From: Flavobacterium sp. | GTDB taxonomy: Bacteria; Bacteroidota; Bacteroidia; Flavobacteriales; Flavobacteriaceae | DNA length: 18,118 bases | NCBI GenBank assembly: GCA_030152225.1 | Contig: JASLHL010000263.1 | Span: forward strand, 1-18,118 | Direction of reading: 5' to 3' | Part shown: positions 1 to 6,710 of the stretch, in pieces | Position numbering within the stretch: position 1 is the stretch's first letter | Layout of the letters: every line of letters begins with the position of its first letter | The notes under the pieces: model-generated | Databases searched by the model: none | What the model was told of the DNA's origin: nothing | What the model saw: the letters and a program-made list of their open reading frames with translations, nothing else | Position numbers and translations under genes: made by a program

Positions 1-909
1 ATGCAACAACACCACCTCTTTTTCTTTGAATTGTTGTTCGATTTCCCAAAGTGCCTTGCTTTGCTCATCGGTTAATTGAATCGCATCAGAAGAGGCCTCA
101 TTAAACACCACGCGATCGTGATTCATATAGTAAGACTCAAAAACCCCCTTTTCTAGTAATCCATTGACAATTGCCTGACTACTATCACCTTCTTCAATGA
201 GTTGCTTTACGCTAATCGGTTTCTTTTGAACCGCTTGTAATTGAAAGTATTTTAAAACCAATTCGCGTTGCTTCGCTGCACGACTAACAACTTCCATGAG
301 TTTAGTCAAGCCGTCTTCCTGTGTGTAGGCTTCACTCAAACGTACATAGCGAATTTGCTTGGGCTTGTATTTTTCGACCATCTCTTCTTGCAACAAAATG
401 GCTCCTTTGGTCAATAAACTATTGATCACAGGAAAAACTTGCTTGCGATTGAGAATAGCGATGACTTCATCTAATTTGAGGATAGATTGAATCTGCATGG
501 CTTCATACAGCAAATACTCTGCGTCATCCAAATCAGCTGTTTCAATAGTTGCTTTATCGTTCCATTGAATAATGGTTTCACTTTCCAACAACAAACGCGA
601 AGGCATAGCTCCTTTGTATACATCACCAAGTGTACACATATAATAGTCTGCCAACCACTGCCAAAACTTAATTTGACCTGGGGTTACAACAGGTTCAATA
701 TCAATAATTTCGTGAATATCTTTTGCTTCGTATAAAGCGGGCTGTCGATGGTGTTTCTCAACCACCAAGGCCGTATAAACTTTGTTTCGCCCGAAAGGCA
801 CGGCTACGCGCATTCCAATTTGAATAAAATCAAATTCGACCTCGTTAATTCGATAGGTAAACGTTGGATCTAAAGCTAAAGGCACAATGACCTCAACAAA
901 GTAATGCAT
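1..909 (-). CDS. priA: Primosomal protein N' (PriA helicase), N-terminal 303 residues, truncated by window edge
   Basis: PriA is the superfamily 2 DNA helicase that recognises stalled or collapsed replication forks and starts primosome reloading in the cytoplasm. I translated this frame by hand: it begins MHYFVEVIVPLALDPTFTYR, and around residues 30-40 has the stretch GMRVAVPFGR, both typical of the PriA 3'-DNA-binding domain. A winged-helix region follows, with no internal stop through 303 codons. The visible part ends at EKEVVLLH, which in the family comes just before the Walker A motif (GVTSSGKTE), so the helicase core, zinc-binding strands and C-terminal domain lie outside the window. The ATG at 907-909 is the first in-frame start and fits the usual family N-terminus. 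The gene stands alone downstream of the WG lipoprotein gene, 62 bp away. Nothing looks broken; the truncation is only the window boundary. Confidence 0.93.
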   Translation of the reverse strand, partial: MHYFVEVIVPLALDPTFTYRINEVEFDFIQIGMRVAVPFGRNKVYTALVVEKHHRQPALYEAKDIHEIIDIEPVVTPGQIKFWQWLADYYMCTLGDVYKGAMPSRLLLESETIIQWNDKATIETADLDDAEYLLYEAMQIQSILKLDEVIAILNRKQVFPVINSLLTKGAILLQEEMVEKYKPKQIRYVRLSEAYTQEDGLTKLMEVVSRAAKQRELVLKYFQLQAVQKKPISVKQLIEEGDSSQAIVNGLLEKGVFESYYMNHDRVVFNEASSDAIQLTDEQSKALWEIEQQFKEKEVVLLH

Positions 910-930
910 GAATGGATTTGTTAATCACAA

Positions 931-948
931 CAAAGACGGACGTCTTTG
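931..948 (-). terminator. Weak hairpin between the WG lipoprotein gene and priA
   Basis: A perfect 7-bp stem (CAAAGAC / GTCTTTG) with a GGAC loop lies in the 62-bp gap after the WG-protein stop codon and before the priA start. On the minus strand it is followed by only a short T-containing stretch, so it may be a weak terminator or attenuator rather than a strong one. Confidence 0.3.
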
Positions 949-971
949 CCTACAATAAAAGTTAAACGAAT

Positions 972-1325
972 TTAATTGTTTTTTTTCTCAGAAACAATGT
1001 TTCCCTTTTGATCGATATAGAACCATGAAAGGCTATCCCAATAGTGATATTCTCCACGAGATCCCGAAACTTCTCTGCTTCTTCCTTCAAAAGTTGCTTT
1101 TGCCACTCCATTTTTAAAAGGAAAAACAAAGGCAAATTGAGGCTTAATAACCACCTGTCCTTTGACATTTGCAAATCCCATCTTCCCCTCTTCATCGACA
1201 ATGCGATACATACCTTCCACTACAAAATCGGGTCCATTGTCATACAAATAAGGTTGATGCGTTGACTTTGACGTCATACACCCTACACTTACAAGCAACA
1301 AAAAACACACCAATACTCTATTCAT
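972..1325 (-). CDS. Small WG-repeat-like lipoprotein
   Basis: A 117-residue protein with a short hydrophobic leader ending in a lipobox (LVSVGC, Cys16), so it is probably exported and lipidated. The mature part contains a WG-repeat-like unit: YRIVDEEGKMGFANVKGQVV (residues 41-60), then IKPQFAFVFPFKNGVAKATF, the usual pattern of a repeat unit (W/F-G/Y-D-x-G-x-x-V-I-P-x-F). A partial second unit, WFYIDQKGNIV, is near the C-terminus. WG-repeat proteins usually carry many such units; this one has one and a half, so it is a minimal or shortened member. No catalytic residues can be recognised and the function is unknown. It lies upstream of priA on the same strand, with no obvious functional link. 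Confidence 0.72.
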   Translation of the reverse strand: MNRVLVCFLLLVSVGCMTSKSTHQPYLYDNGPDFVVEGMYRIVDEEGKMGFANVKGQVVIKPQFAFVFPFKNGVAKATFEGRSREVSGSRGEYHYWDSLSWFYIDQKGNIVSEKKNN

Positions 1326-1683
1326 TTGATCTTTAAATTATAACGAATTAAAAATAGTCTTTGATTTTTTGAATTCCAAAAGTACGAGATTTACCTCATA
1401 TCTCCATCATACTTATCCAATTTGGTTCATGCATTTCAGCTCTTTTAGCCCCTATACTCCCGTTTTTTATGCCCCTACTCCTTGATATAGCGAGCAAAAC
1501 CATCCTGTTTTTATGATCAAGACTTCCCAAATAGATCTACTTTTTTCATGCATATCGCAACAAACCGCTTACAACTATCTACTTGGCCTACAAAAGATAA
1601 GCCTCAAATTCTCACCCCCTTTTCCTTTCAAGTATAAAAAGGTTGATGAAATAGCTATAGCAGTAAAAACACGTCAGAAAAGT
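1326..1683. other. Gene-free AT-rich spacer
   Basis: This stretch holds no convincing gene. A plus-strand frame from ATG 1513 to TAA 1692 (59 codons) is open, but it has no family resemblance and no ribosome-binding signal. The right end presumably carries the promoter of the WG-lipoprotein gene: on the minus strand a TTTG lies about 20 bp before a TATTTTTA, a loose match to the Bacteroidota promoter pattern. I see no repeat or RNA signature. Confidence 0.5.
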
Positions 1684-1709
1684 AAAGAATAAACGATCGA
1701 TTACTCTTT
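1684..1709 (-). terminator. Possible terminator of the first DUF2147 gene
   Basis: The arms AAAGAATAA (1684-1692) and TTACTCTTT (1701-1709) pair over 9 bp with one G-T wobble in the minus-strand transcript, with an 8-nt loop. The stem includes the stop codon of the gene at 1701-2135. The following minus-strand sequence is only moderately T-rich (ACTTTTC), so the call is tentative. Confidence 0.4.
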
Positions 1710-2135
1710 AGACCACGTTTGTTTTTTCCCTAGTAATAGAATACTTTCAACTCCTGTTACTTCCAGTGTACTATAACCAACTAACTTAAATGAACATTGG
1801 TATTCTTTTCCCGTTTCTGGATCTAAAATTGTTCCACCACCATACTTATTTCGCTCTTTCTTTTCCATATTTCTAATGATGGTTAAACCCTCATAGCTTT
1901 TTGTCGAATCTACTCCAGGGCATTTTTCGCATTTTTCACCCTTTTTCTCTGGATCTAAAACACGGAAAATGCTTCCTGTATATACGCCTTTATTTTCTTT
2001 AATCTCGATAATTGCCTTTCCTTTGCCACTAGAATCAACGGTTCTCCATTTTCCTACAATAGAATATTCGGTTTGCGCCTGCATAGACAGCAATCCTCCC
2101 AATACAAACAATAACGTAAAAAGTAATTTTCTCAT
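1701..2135 (-). CDS. Secreted DUF2147 family protein, divergent copy
   Basis: A 144-residue protein with a clear signal peptide (MRKLLFTLLFVLGGLLSMQA, cleavage after the AQA region) and a DUF2147 domain: SIVGKWRTVD at the start of the domain, an IEI strand, a CEKCPG motif, EGLTIIRNM, then GGGTILDPETGKEYQCSF. DUF2147 proteins are small exported beta-rich proteins of unknown function in Gram-negative bacteria. The paralogue at 2491-2919 ends in the usual family motif VRGYVGISLIGRTQTW; here the corresponding stretch reads VTGVESILLLGKKQTW, so the conserved RGY and GRTQ positions are changed. The Cys pair (CxxC) and the third Cys after the GKEY stretch are kept in both copies. The two genes look like an old tandem duplication, with this copy having diverged. 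The ATG at 2133-2135 gives a complete signal peptide. Confidence 0.82.
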   Translation of the reverse strand: MRKLLFTLLFVLGGLLSMQAQTEYSIVGKWRTVDSSGKGKAIIEIKENKGVYTGSIFRVLDPEKKGEKCEKCPGVDSTKSYEGLTIIRNMEKKERNKYGGGTILDPETGKEYQCSFKLVGYSTLEVTGVESILLLGKKQTWSKE

Positions 2136-2339
2136 CTTATTTTCTTTTTAGTAAACATAGACCATTAAAAATACGAACACTTTTTTGATTTCTATGTCGA
2201 ATTAACAAAACAAAAACAACTAACCTACTCAATTTCAACCCAAAAGAAAGGAGCTAAACGAAAGCAGTTACCGAACTAAATTATATATTGACTTGGTATA
2301 CGATCCAATAAAAAAGGGAAGAAAAAACAACTTTTCTAG

Positions 2340-2456
2340 AAGATTTCTAGGAGAACACTAAGTAGTGAGTCCATGGACGCATTGGGCACGTATTATGTTG
2401 ACATGACGATTGACATTTGGACAAAGGTGCATGAAGTAGCTAAAAAAAAAGGATGA
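2340..2456 (+). pseudogene. Possible 3' remnant of an unidentified gene
   Basis: After an in-frame TAG at 2337-2339, a plus-strand frame is open to TGA at 2454-2456. From its only ATG (2373) it encodes 27 residues beginning MDALGTYYVDMTIDIWTKVH and ending in EVAKKKG. The composition and alternation look like a real amphipathic C-terminal helix rather than translated spacer, and there is no gene on the other strand. No start region, promoter or ribosome-binding site supports a complete small gene, so the simplest reading is the stranded C-terminus of a larger gene whose body was deleted. The last codons overlap the terminator of the convergent DUF2147 gene. I do not recognise the family. A chance open frame of this length is quite possible. 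Confidence 0.25.
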
Positions 2457-2471
2457 CCTTTTGGAGCACCC
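2441..2471 (-). terminator. Rho-independent terminator of the second DUF2147 gene
   Basis: On the minus strand a stem made of GGGTGCTCC and GGTCATCC (with an internal mismatch) encloses an AAAA loop and is followed by nine T residues (A-run at 2442-2450 on the plus strand). It begins about 20 bp after the stop codon of the gene at 2491. The core closely resembles the terminator after the YceI gene at 7879-7912. Confidence 0.65.
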
Positions 2472-2490
2472 TCTTGTTCGTTTATTTCTT

Positions 2491-2919
2491 TTACATTTTA
2501 GTCCAAGTTTGCGTTCGTCCTATTAACGAAATCCCTACATATCCTCTGACTTCTAATTTAGTTTTTCCGCTAGTTTTAATGGAACATTTATATTCTTTTC
2601 CCGATTGGGGATCGATAATCGTTCCACCTGTATATTCTTCTCCTTTTTTGGTCAAGTTTTTAATAATTGTTAAACCTTCGATAGGTTGTCCTTTATCCTC
2701 TCCTGGGCATTGCTCACATTTGGAATTCTTTTTCGCTGGGTTTAAAATCTCGACGACTGTTCCATGGTATTTCCCTCCTTTTTCTGAAATCTCGACGATG
2801 GACTTGGCATCCCCCGTTTTATCGTCAAATGTTTTCCATTTACCAACAATCGACTGTCCTTGTGCTAAAAATACTCCTCCTAGTAAAAACAGGAGTATTA
2901 ACATTGAATTTCTCATCAT
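2491..2919 (-). CDS. Secreted DUF2147 family protein, canonical copy
   Basis: A 142-residue exported protein: signal peptide MMRNSMLILLFLLGGVFLAQ, then the DUF2147 domain with SIVGKWKTFDD, SIVEISEKGG, KCEQCPG, IEGLTIIKNL, GGTIIDPQSGKEYKCS and the family-typical ending VRGYVGISLIGRTQTW. The role is unknown; in other bacteria such proteins are small envelope proteins. An upstream TTG start at 2950-2952 would add 11 residues, but it falls inside a good promoter -7 element and would push the hydrophobic leader inward; the ATG at 2917-2919 (or 2914-2916) aligns with the signal peptide of the paralogue at 1701-2135. It keeps the CxxC pair and the third Cys, which may form a disulfide or bind metal after export (inference). 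It has its own promoter just after the yihY stop codon. Confidence 0.85.
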   Translation of the reverse strand: MMRNSMLILLFLLGGVFLAQGQSIVGKWKTFDDKTGDAKSIVEISEKGGKYHGTVVEILNPAKKNSKCEQCPGEDKGQPIEGLTIIKNLTKKGEEYTGGTIIDPQSGKEYKCSIKTSGKTKLEVRGYVGISLIGRTQTWTKM

Positions 2920-2949
2920 ATTTTCGCGATTTAGATTAAACAATACACT

Positions 2950-2957
2950 CAAATATA
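2950..2957 (-). promoter_or_regulatory. Promoter -7 element for the second DUF2147 gene
   Basis: The minus strand reads TATATTTG, a perfect match to the Bacteroidota -7 consensus TAnnTTTG, 30 bp upstream of the ATG at 2919. No clear TTG is at the -33 position. It sits 2 bp past the yihY stop codon, so this gene can be expressed separately from nadC-yihY. Confidence 0.45.
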
Positions 2958-2958
2958 C

Positions 2959-3855
2959 TTATTTTTTTAACTTAATCTTACGAATCGCTAAATTTAATTC
3001 AAAACCCAATAACAGGATCATACAGTTGATCCACAAGTAGAACATCACAACTAACAATGTTCCGATAGAGCCATATAATTCGTTGTAACGTGCAAATCGA
3101 AGCACGTATACCCCAAATCCGTAAGAGGTTACGACATATAAAATAGTTGTAAAGACCGAACCAATAGAAATAAACGATACTTTCTTGGTTTCTTTAGCGC
3201 CAAATTTGTACAAGATGGAGGTGGTCAGTAAAACAACGAGTAACAAGTACAGGTTACGCAACCAGACCAACCAATTCACGCCAATGGAAAATCGGTAAAT
3301 CAAGACTTCAAGTACCACGTAAAAGGCAACAGAAAAAATCAAGACAAAAGACAGAATCAAGGACAAGGCTAAGGCTACTAAATACTGTCGAATAATATTG
3401 CGCGAAATCGTAATGTGATAGGACGACTCAAATCCGCCAATAATAGCAAATACGCCATTGGTCATCAAGAAAATAGACAATAAGAATCCCGAAGAAAGCA
3501 AAGACTTATAACTATTATTCATAATATCGAGAATAATAGATTGAATAGCCTCATAGGTATTTGGGGGTACTGAATTTTCGATAAACTGTAAAAAGTCAGC
3601 CTGAAAATTGTCTATAGGAATATAGGGAATGAGATTCAGAATAAAAAGCGCAAAGGGAAACAAAGCCATAAAGAAACTAAAGGCAATAGAACCTGCGCGA
3701 TATGAAAAAGCTCCTTTGATAATACCGACCAAATACAGTTCGATTAAATCGTAAAGGGAATAGCCATCCAGGAAAGAAAACTTCACTCGTTTCAATCCTC
3801 GAACAATTTTATTGATGATAGGTATCCGATCTAACTTATCCTCTACTTCTGACAT
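2959..3855 (-). CDS. YihY/BrkB family inner-membrane protein
   Basis: A 298-residue polytopic membrane protein of the YihY/virulence factor BrkB family (formerly misnamed ribonuclease BN). Family marks are YRAGSIAFSFFMALFPFALF in the first membrane segment, NGVFAIIGGFESSYHI in the middle, and GSIGTLLVVMFYLWINCMIL followed by GFELN near the C-terminus. About six hydrophobic segments can be counted. The family is widespread; proposed roles include transport or envelope function, and no enzymatic activity is established. The start at 3855 leaves a normal cytoplasmic N-terminus before the first membrane segment. It lies 19 bp downstream of nadC on the same strand and is probably co-transcribed, though no shared function follows from that. 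Confidence 0.9.
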   Translation of the reverse strand: MSEVEDKLDRIPIINKIVRGLKRVKFSFLDGYSLYDLIELYLVGIIKGAFSYRAGSIAFSFFMALFPFALFILNLIPYIPIDNFQADFLQFIENSVPPNTYEAIQSIILDIMNNSYKSLLSSGFLLSIFLMTNGVFAIIGGFESSYHITISRNIIRQYLVALALSLILSFVLIFSVAFYVVLEVLIYRFSIGVNWLVWLRNLYLLLVVLLTTSILYKFGAKETKKVSFISIGSVFTTILYVVTSYGFGVYVLRFARYNELYGSIGTLLVVMFYLWINCMILLLGFELNLAIRKIKLKK

Positions 3856-3874
3856 ATCCCCATTTTAGTCTTTG

Positions 3875-4735
3875 TTATAAAACAGCTTTTAAACTTAAAT
3901 CCATATTGTGAACCGAATGGGTCAAGGCTCCAGATGAAACAAAATCTACGCCACAAAGCGCATAGGTGCGAACCGTTGTTTCGTCGATATTCCCTGATGA
4001 TTCTGTTTGACATTGATTCCCAATTAAAGCGACAGCTTCTTTTGTGGTTTCAAAGTCAAAATTATCCAAGAGGATGCGGTAGACATTCTCGCAGGCTAAA
4101 ATTTGCTTTACTTCATCCAAATTACGAGCTTCTACAATTATTTTTAATGCTTTGTTATTCGCTTTGAGGTATTGATTGGTTTTGTCAATGGCTTCTTTTA
4201 TTCCCCCGGCAAAATCAATGTGATTGTCTTTGAGCATGATCATATCATACAAGGCAAAGCGATGGTTTTCACCACCTGCTATTTTCACGGCCCATTTTTC
4301 AATGGCGCGAATACCTGGAGTCGTTTTACGCGTATCTAAAATTTTCGTTCCTGTACCTTCTAGTACATCCACAAAAACGCGTGTTTTCGTTGCAATCGCA
4401 CTCATGCGTTGCATGGCATTCAACATAAAGCGTTCTGCTTTTAGAATAGATTGAGAAGATCCTGCTACAGTTAATACAACGTCCCCTACTTTTACTGCCG
4501 TTCCATCCGAAATAAACACCTCAACAACTAAACTCGCATCCACGTAGTTTAGAATCATTTGAGCAAATTCTACTCCCGCAATAATGCCCTCTTCTTTAAC
4601 TAAGACTTGGGCTTTACCCTTTGCCTCTACAGGGATACATGCCAAGGAGCTGTGATCGCCATCTCCTACGTCTTCGCGTATTGCATTGACTATAATTTGA
4701 TTTAATTCGGCTTGGAATTGTAGTTCTGAAATCAT
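3875..4735 (-). CDS. nadC: Nicotinate-nucleotide pyrophosphorylase (carboxylating), quinolinate phosphoribosyltransferase
   Basis: Cytoplasmic enzyme of de novo NAD synthesis: quinolinate + PRPP gives nicotinate mononucleotide, CO2 and pyrophosphate. The 286-residue length is normal. Visible motifs: EDVGDGDHSS (residues 21-30), KAERFMLN with Glu101-Arg102, DTRKTTPG (134-141), the GGENHRFALYDMIMLKDNHI stretch with Lys169 and His172, and near the C-terminus YALCGVDFVSSGALTHS, which forms the phosphate-binding end of the barrel. These cover the substrate- and PRPP-binding residues of the family. The ATG at 4733-4735 is the first in-frame start and gives the expected N-terminal length. It is the first gene of a probable two-gene unit with yihY; nadA and nadB are not in the window. 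No promoter near it matches the consensus well. Confidence 0.96.
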   Translation of the reverse strand: MISELQFQAELNQIIVNAIREDVGDGDHSSLACIPVEAKGKAQVLVKEEGIIAGVEFAQMILNYVDASLVVEVFISDGTAVKVGDVVLTVAGSSQSILKAERFMLNAMQRMSAIATKTRVFVDVLEGTGTKILDTRKTTPGIRAIEKWAVKIAGGENHRFALYDMIMLKDNHIDFAGGIKEAIDKTNQYLKANNKALKIIVEARNLDEVKQILACENVYRILLDNFDFETTKEAVALIGNQCQTESSGNIDETTVRTYALCGVDFVSSGALTHSVHNMDLSLKAVL

Positions 4736-4818
4736 AAATAAAAAATTTGCGCTGCTAAAATAAGAAATGTTTTACAAGTGTTCTTCTTTTCGCCGCGCAA
4801 ACTACTAAATGATAGCTA

Positions 4819-5394
4819 CTATCCTATTTTAATTCCTAATAACGTATAAAATTCGCTCAAAATAGCTGGATGTCCTGGCCAAGCCGGTGACGTAGTCAAA
4901 TTGCCATCCGTAATCACTTTATCCGCATCAATTTCTTTATAGGTTCCCCCTGCTACAACGATATCTGGTCCTACAGCTGGATAAGCTGTCAGGGTTCTGC
5001 CTTGTAAGACATTAGCTGGTGTTAAAACCTGAATGCCGTGACAAATTGCAGCAATAGGCAAATTCTTTTCAAAAAAGAACTGTACAATCTCAATCACTCT
5101 TTTGTTTAATCGAATGTATTCTGGCGCACGTCCACCACAAACATATAATCCAGCGTAATCTTCTACTTTTACTTCATCAAAACTCTTGTTAATCACGAAA
5201 TTATGTCCCCTGCTTTCCGCATAGGTTTGGAATCCAACGAAATCGTGAATTGCCGTTGCAATGATATCATGCTTCTTCTTTCCAGGACAAACTACATCTA
5301 CTGCTACCCCTACAGATAACAAGGCTTGGTAAGGAACCATCACTTCGTAATCTTCCACAAAATCACCTGCTAACATTAAAACTTTTTTTGCCAT
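4819..5394 (-). CDS. DJ-1/PfpI family protein
   Basis: A 191-residue cytoplasmic protein of the DJ-1/PfpI superfamily (class I glutamine-amidotransferase-like fold). The nucleophile elbow is AAICHG with Cys118 followed by His119, and the acidic residue that polarises it lies in GDFVEDYE near the N-terminus. CGGRAPEYI (86-94) is the other characteristic loop. Members act variously as deglycase/glyoxalase III-like enzymes, chaperones or intracellular peptidases, so a specific substrate cannot be assigned. The C-terminal TSPAWPGHPA loop is typical of the larger bacterial members. It is a stand-alone gene, divergent from the lipoprotein gene at 5624 across a 229-bp gap that also holds a small perfect hairpin (ACAAGG/CCTTGT, 5489-5504). 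Confidence 0.9.
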   Translation of the reverse strand: MAKKVLMLAGDFVEDYEVMVPYQALLSVGVAVDVVCPGKKKHDIIATAIHDFVGFQTYAESRGHNFVINKSFDEVKVEDYAGLYVCGGRAPEYIRLNKRVIEIVQFFFEKNLPIAAICHGIQVLTPANVLQGRTLTAYPAVGPDIVVAGGTYKEIDADKVITDGNLTTSPAWPGHPAILSEFYTLLGIKIG

Positions 5395-5570
5395 AATTCT
5401 TTATTTTGTTGATTAATTCCTTCTAAATTACAACAATCTATTCAATTCAGAAAACACCTACTCTTAAAAAGAAGTGGTTCTTTATTACACAAGGCAAACC
5501 TTGTCATTCAGACAAAGGCTTTTATCTCTACTTCGAACAAAAAAATATTTTATCCCTTGTTGACCCTGCG

Positions 5571-5600
5571 TTTGACAATTTTGCCTTAACTTTAAATATT
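5571..5600 (+). promoter_or_regulatory. Promoter of the small lipoprotein gene
   Basis: TTTG (5571-5574) and TAAATATT (5593-5600) are separated by 18 bp, close to the Bacteroidota pattern TTG-N17-23-TAnnTTTG, although the -7 element lacks the final TTTG. It lies 23 bp upstream of the ATG at 5624. Confidence 0.4.
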
Positions 5601-5623
5601 CTTTATTTAAAAATTGTTTTCAG

Positions 5624-6115
5624 ATGAAAAAACTACTCTTTATGCTTTGTATAACCTTGGGGATGGTTAGTTGTAATCAAAAGGTAGCACCTCCTCAAAC
5701 GGTAAGTGTCAATGATCAATTCTCCATGGAGATGCCCGCCACACTAGCTGCCATGACTGATTTATATCCAGATGCAGCCATTCAATACGGGAATACCTTC
5801 AAGCAAGTGTACATCGTAGCGAAAGAATCACCGAAAACAGAAGATTTCGCGACTTTTACGCAAAAAGCATTGGCTACCTATGCCAATAGACCCGATTACG
5901 AAATAGTAAAAGAAGACGAGGTTCGAATTAACGGATTGCCTGGAAAAATCTATAAACTATCTATGTCCCAAGAGGGAAACTTCATGTTCATGATTCAAAC
6001 GATGATTGAGGGGAAAAAAGGAAACTATGAGCTTATTGGTTGGACTATTGGACAGAATCAAACCTATCAAGGTGATGAATTAATGAATATTATCTCAACC
6101 TTTAAAGAACTTTAA
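5624..6115 (+). CDS. Small lipoprotein of unknown function
   Basis: A 163-residue protein with a lipoprotein signal (MKKLLFMLCITLGMVSC, Cys17), so it is probably anchored in the envelope. The mature part starts with a short linker and then VSVNDQFSMEMPATLAAMTD, followed by alternating strands: QYGNTFKQVYIVAKES, a helix with FATFTQKALATYA, then VRINGLPGKIYKLSMSQ, FMFMIQTMIEGKKGNYELIG and a C-terminal helix ending ISTFKEL. This resembles the small alpha/beta PsbP/DUF1795-like fold seen in many exported proteins, but only by overall pattern. I do not recognise the family. It has its own promoter and a strong terminator, so it is a single-gene unit, divergent from the DJ-1 gene. Confidence 0.75.
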   Translation: MKKLLFMLCITLGMVSCNQKVAPPQTVSVNDQFSMEMPATLAAMTDLYPDAAIQYGNTFKQVYIVAKESPKTEDFATFTQKALATYANRPDYEIVKEDEVRINGLPGKIYKLSMSQEGNFMFMIQTMIEGKKGNYELIGWTIGQNQTYQGDELMNIISTFKEL

Positions 6116-6140
6116 TTTTTTTAAATACGTTACCAATATC

Positions 6141-6173
6141 AAAAGAATGATCCCAAGGGTCATTCTTTTTTTT
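6141..6173 (+). terminator. Rho-independent terminator of the small lipoprotein gene
   Basis: AAAGAATGA and TCATTCTTT form a 9-bp stem around a TCCCAAGGG centre that can pair further, followed by a run of T residues up to 6173. It begins 26 bp after the stop codon at 6115. The T-run merges into the first copy of the direct repeat that starts at 6166. Confidence 0.85.
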
Positions 6174-6245
6174 GTGCCACAACACCGCTATTTTAGCACT
6201 TTTTTTATCACATCGCCCTAAGCGAAGTTAACAGAAGATTTCCTC
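6166..6245 (+). repeat. Direct repeat, left copy
   Basis: About 75-80 bp beginning in a T-run, then GTGCCAC, a short variable part, CTATTTTAGCAC, another T-run and a long identical block from ATCACATCGCCC to GATTTCCTC. The same sequence recurs at 6905-6979 in the same orientation, with differences only in the T-run lengths and a few bases after GTGCCAC. Neither copy has a coding frame. The 15-bp sequence starting at 6246, directly after this copy, is one half of an inverted repeat. Confidence 0.9.
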
Positions 6246-6260
6246 CGATCGCGCGGATTT
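6246..6260 (+). repeat. Inverted repeat, left half (partner 6823-6837)
   Basis: CGATCGCGCGGATTT here matches the reverse complement of 6823-6837 (CGATTGCGCGGATTT) at 14 of 15 positions. The halves bracket 592 bp, including the palindromic region and the transposase relic. A related core, TGCGGATTT, occurs at 6682-6690. The pair may be terminal inverted repeats of a decayed element, but 15 bp with one mismatch is modest evidence. Confidence 0.5.
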
Positions 6261-6387
6261 ACTTTGTCTACTATTTACTTTTTTTTTCAATCGTTCTTTT
6301 CTATGCACAAGCTACATGAATAAACTACAAACCTACATCAGTCGAAATTAACCCGCAATACCCCCTTCCCTTATATGTAAAAAAACT

Positions 6388-6445
6388 CAAATGGCTTTAT
6401 TTGCCTCTATACATAAAACACAAACATCTGCTTTTCAGCCATTTG
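6388..6445 (+). repeat. Inverted repeat with 9-bp arms
   Basis: CAAATGGCT (6388-6396) and AGCCATTTG (6437-6445) are perfect reverse complements, 40 bp apart. They lie just left of the larger inverted repeat at 6461-6585, so the two could form neighbouring stem-loops in one transcript or single strand. Confidence 0.55.
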
Positions 6446-6460
6446 TACTGTTTAGTTTTA

Positions 6461-6585
6461 GTTTTGTTTGGGTCTTCTTTGGGTCTTCTTCGAGTCTTCT
6501 TCGATAAACATGCGTATTTACGGGGCATTACCCCACATTTACCGAAGAAGACTCGAACATGACTCGAACATGACTCGAACAAAAC
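6461..6585 (+). repeat. Long imperfect inverted repeat built of 11-bp units
   Basis: The left arm (6461-6508) and right arm (6538-6585), 48 nt each, are reverse complements at 39 of 48 positions around a 29-bp centre that contains a small GGGG-CATTA-CCCC hairpin. Each arm is GTTTTGTT plus three 11-bp units: left GGGTCTTCTTT, GGGTCTTCTTC, GAGTCTTCTTC; right (complement) GAGTCATGTTC twice, then GAGTCTTCTTC. Four of the nine mismatches become G-U pairs in a plus-strand transcript and only one in a minus-strand transcript. A 61-codon minus-strand frame runs through it but is only the translated repeat. It resembles the palindromic arrays associated with REP elements; I cannot name a described family. 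Confidence 0.85.
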
Positions 6586-6677
6586 CCACCCCCTTTCCGA
6601 TTTACTGCAAGAAACTAAACACTTCTTTTTCGTCTAAATTCATGTAAAAACAAAACGCTTTGTAGGTAACGAATCCA

Positions 6678-6703
6678 ATGGTGCGGATTTGAATCCGTGC
6701 CAT
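6678..6703 (+). repeat. Short palindrome (REP-like hairpin)
   Basis: ATGGTGCGGATT and AATCCGTGCCAT pair over 12 bp with a T-G and a G-T wobble in plus-strand RNA, around a 2-nt centre. GTAG (6662-6665), the tetranucleotide heading many REP sequences, lies 12 bp to the left, further away than in classic REPs. The palindrome begins 7 bp beyond the point where similarity to a RAYT transposase stops. Confidence 0.6.
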
Positions 6704-6710
6704 CATCTCT

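Noticed and set aside
1513..1692. 59-codon plus-strand open frame
   Set aside because: No family resemblance, no ribosome-binding site, and it runs into the convergent terminator hairpin; a chance frame in AT-rich spacer is likely.
2453..3040. 195-codon open frame on the plus strand
   Set aside because: It is the antisense shadow of the second DUF2147 gene and the end of yihY, both well supported on the minus strand; it lacks any recognisable domain.
6397..6582. 61-codon minus-strand open frame rich in Arg, Lys and Cys
   Set aside because: It is the translation of the inverted-repeat units and flanking palindrome; the repeats, not coding, explain it.
6678..6703. tRNA T-arm-like sequence (GGATTTGAATCC)
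   Set aside because: The surrounding bases do not fold into acceptor, D and anticodon arms on either strand; it is a plain palindrome.
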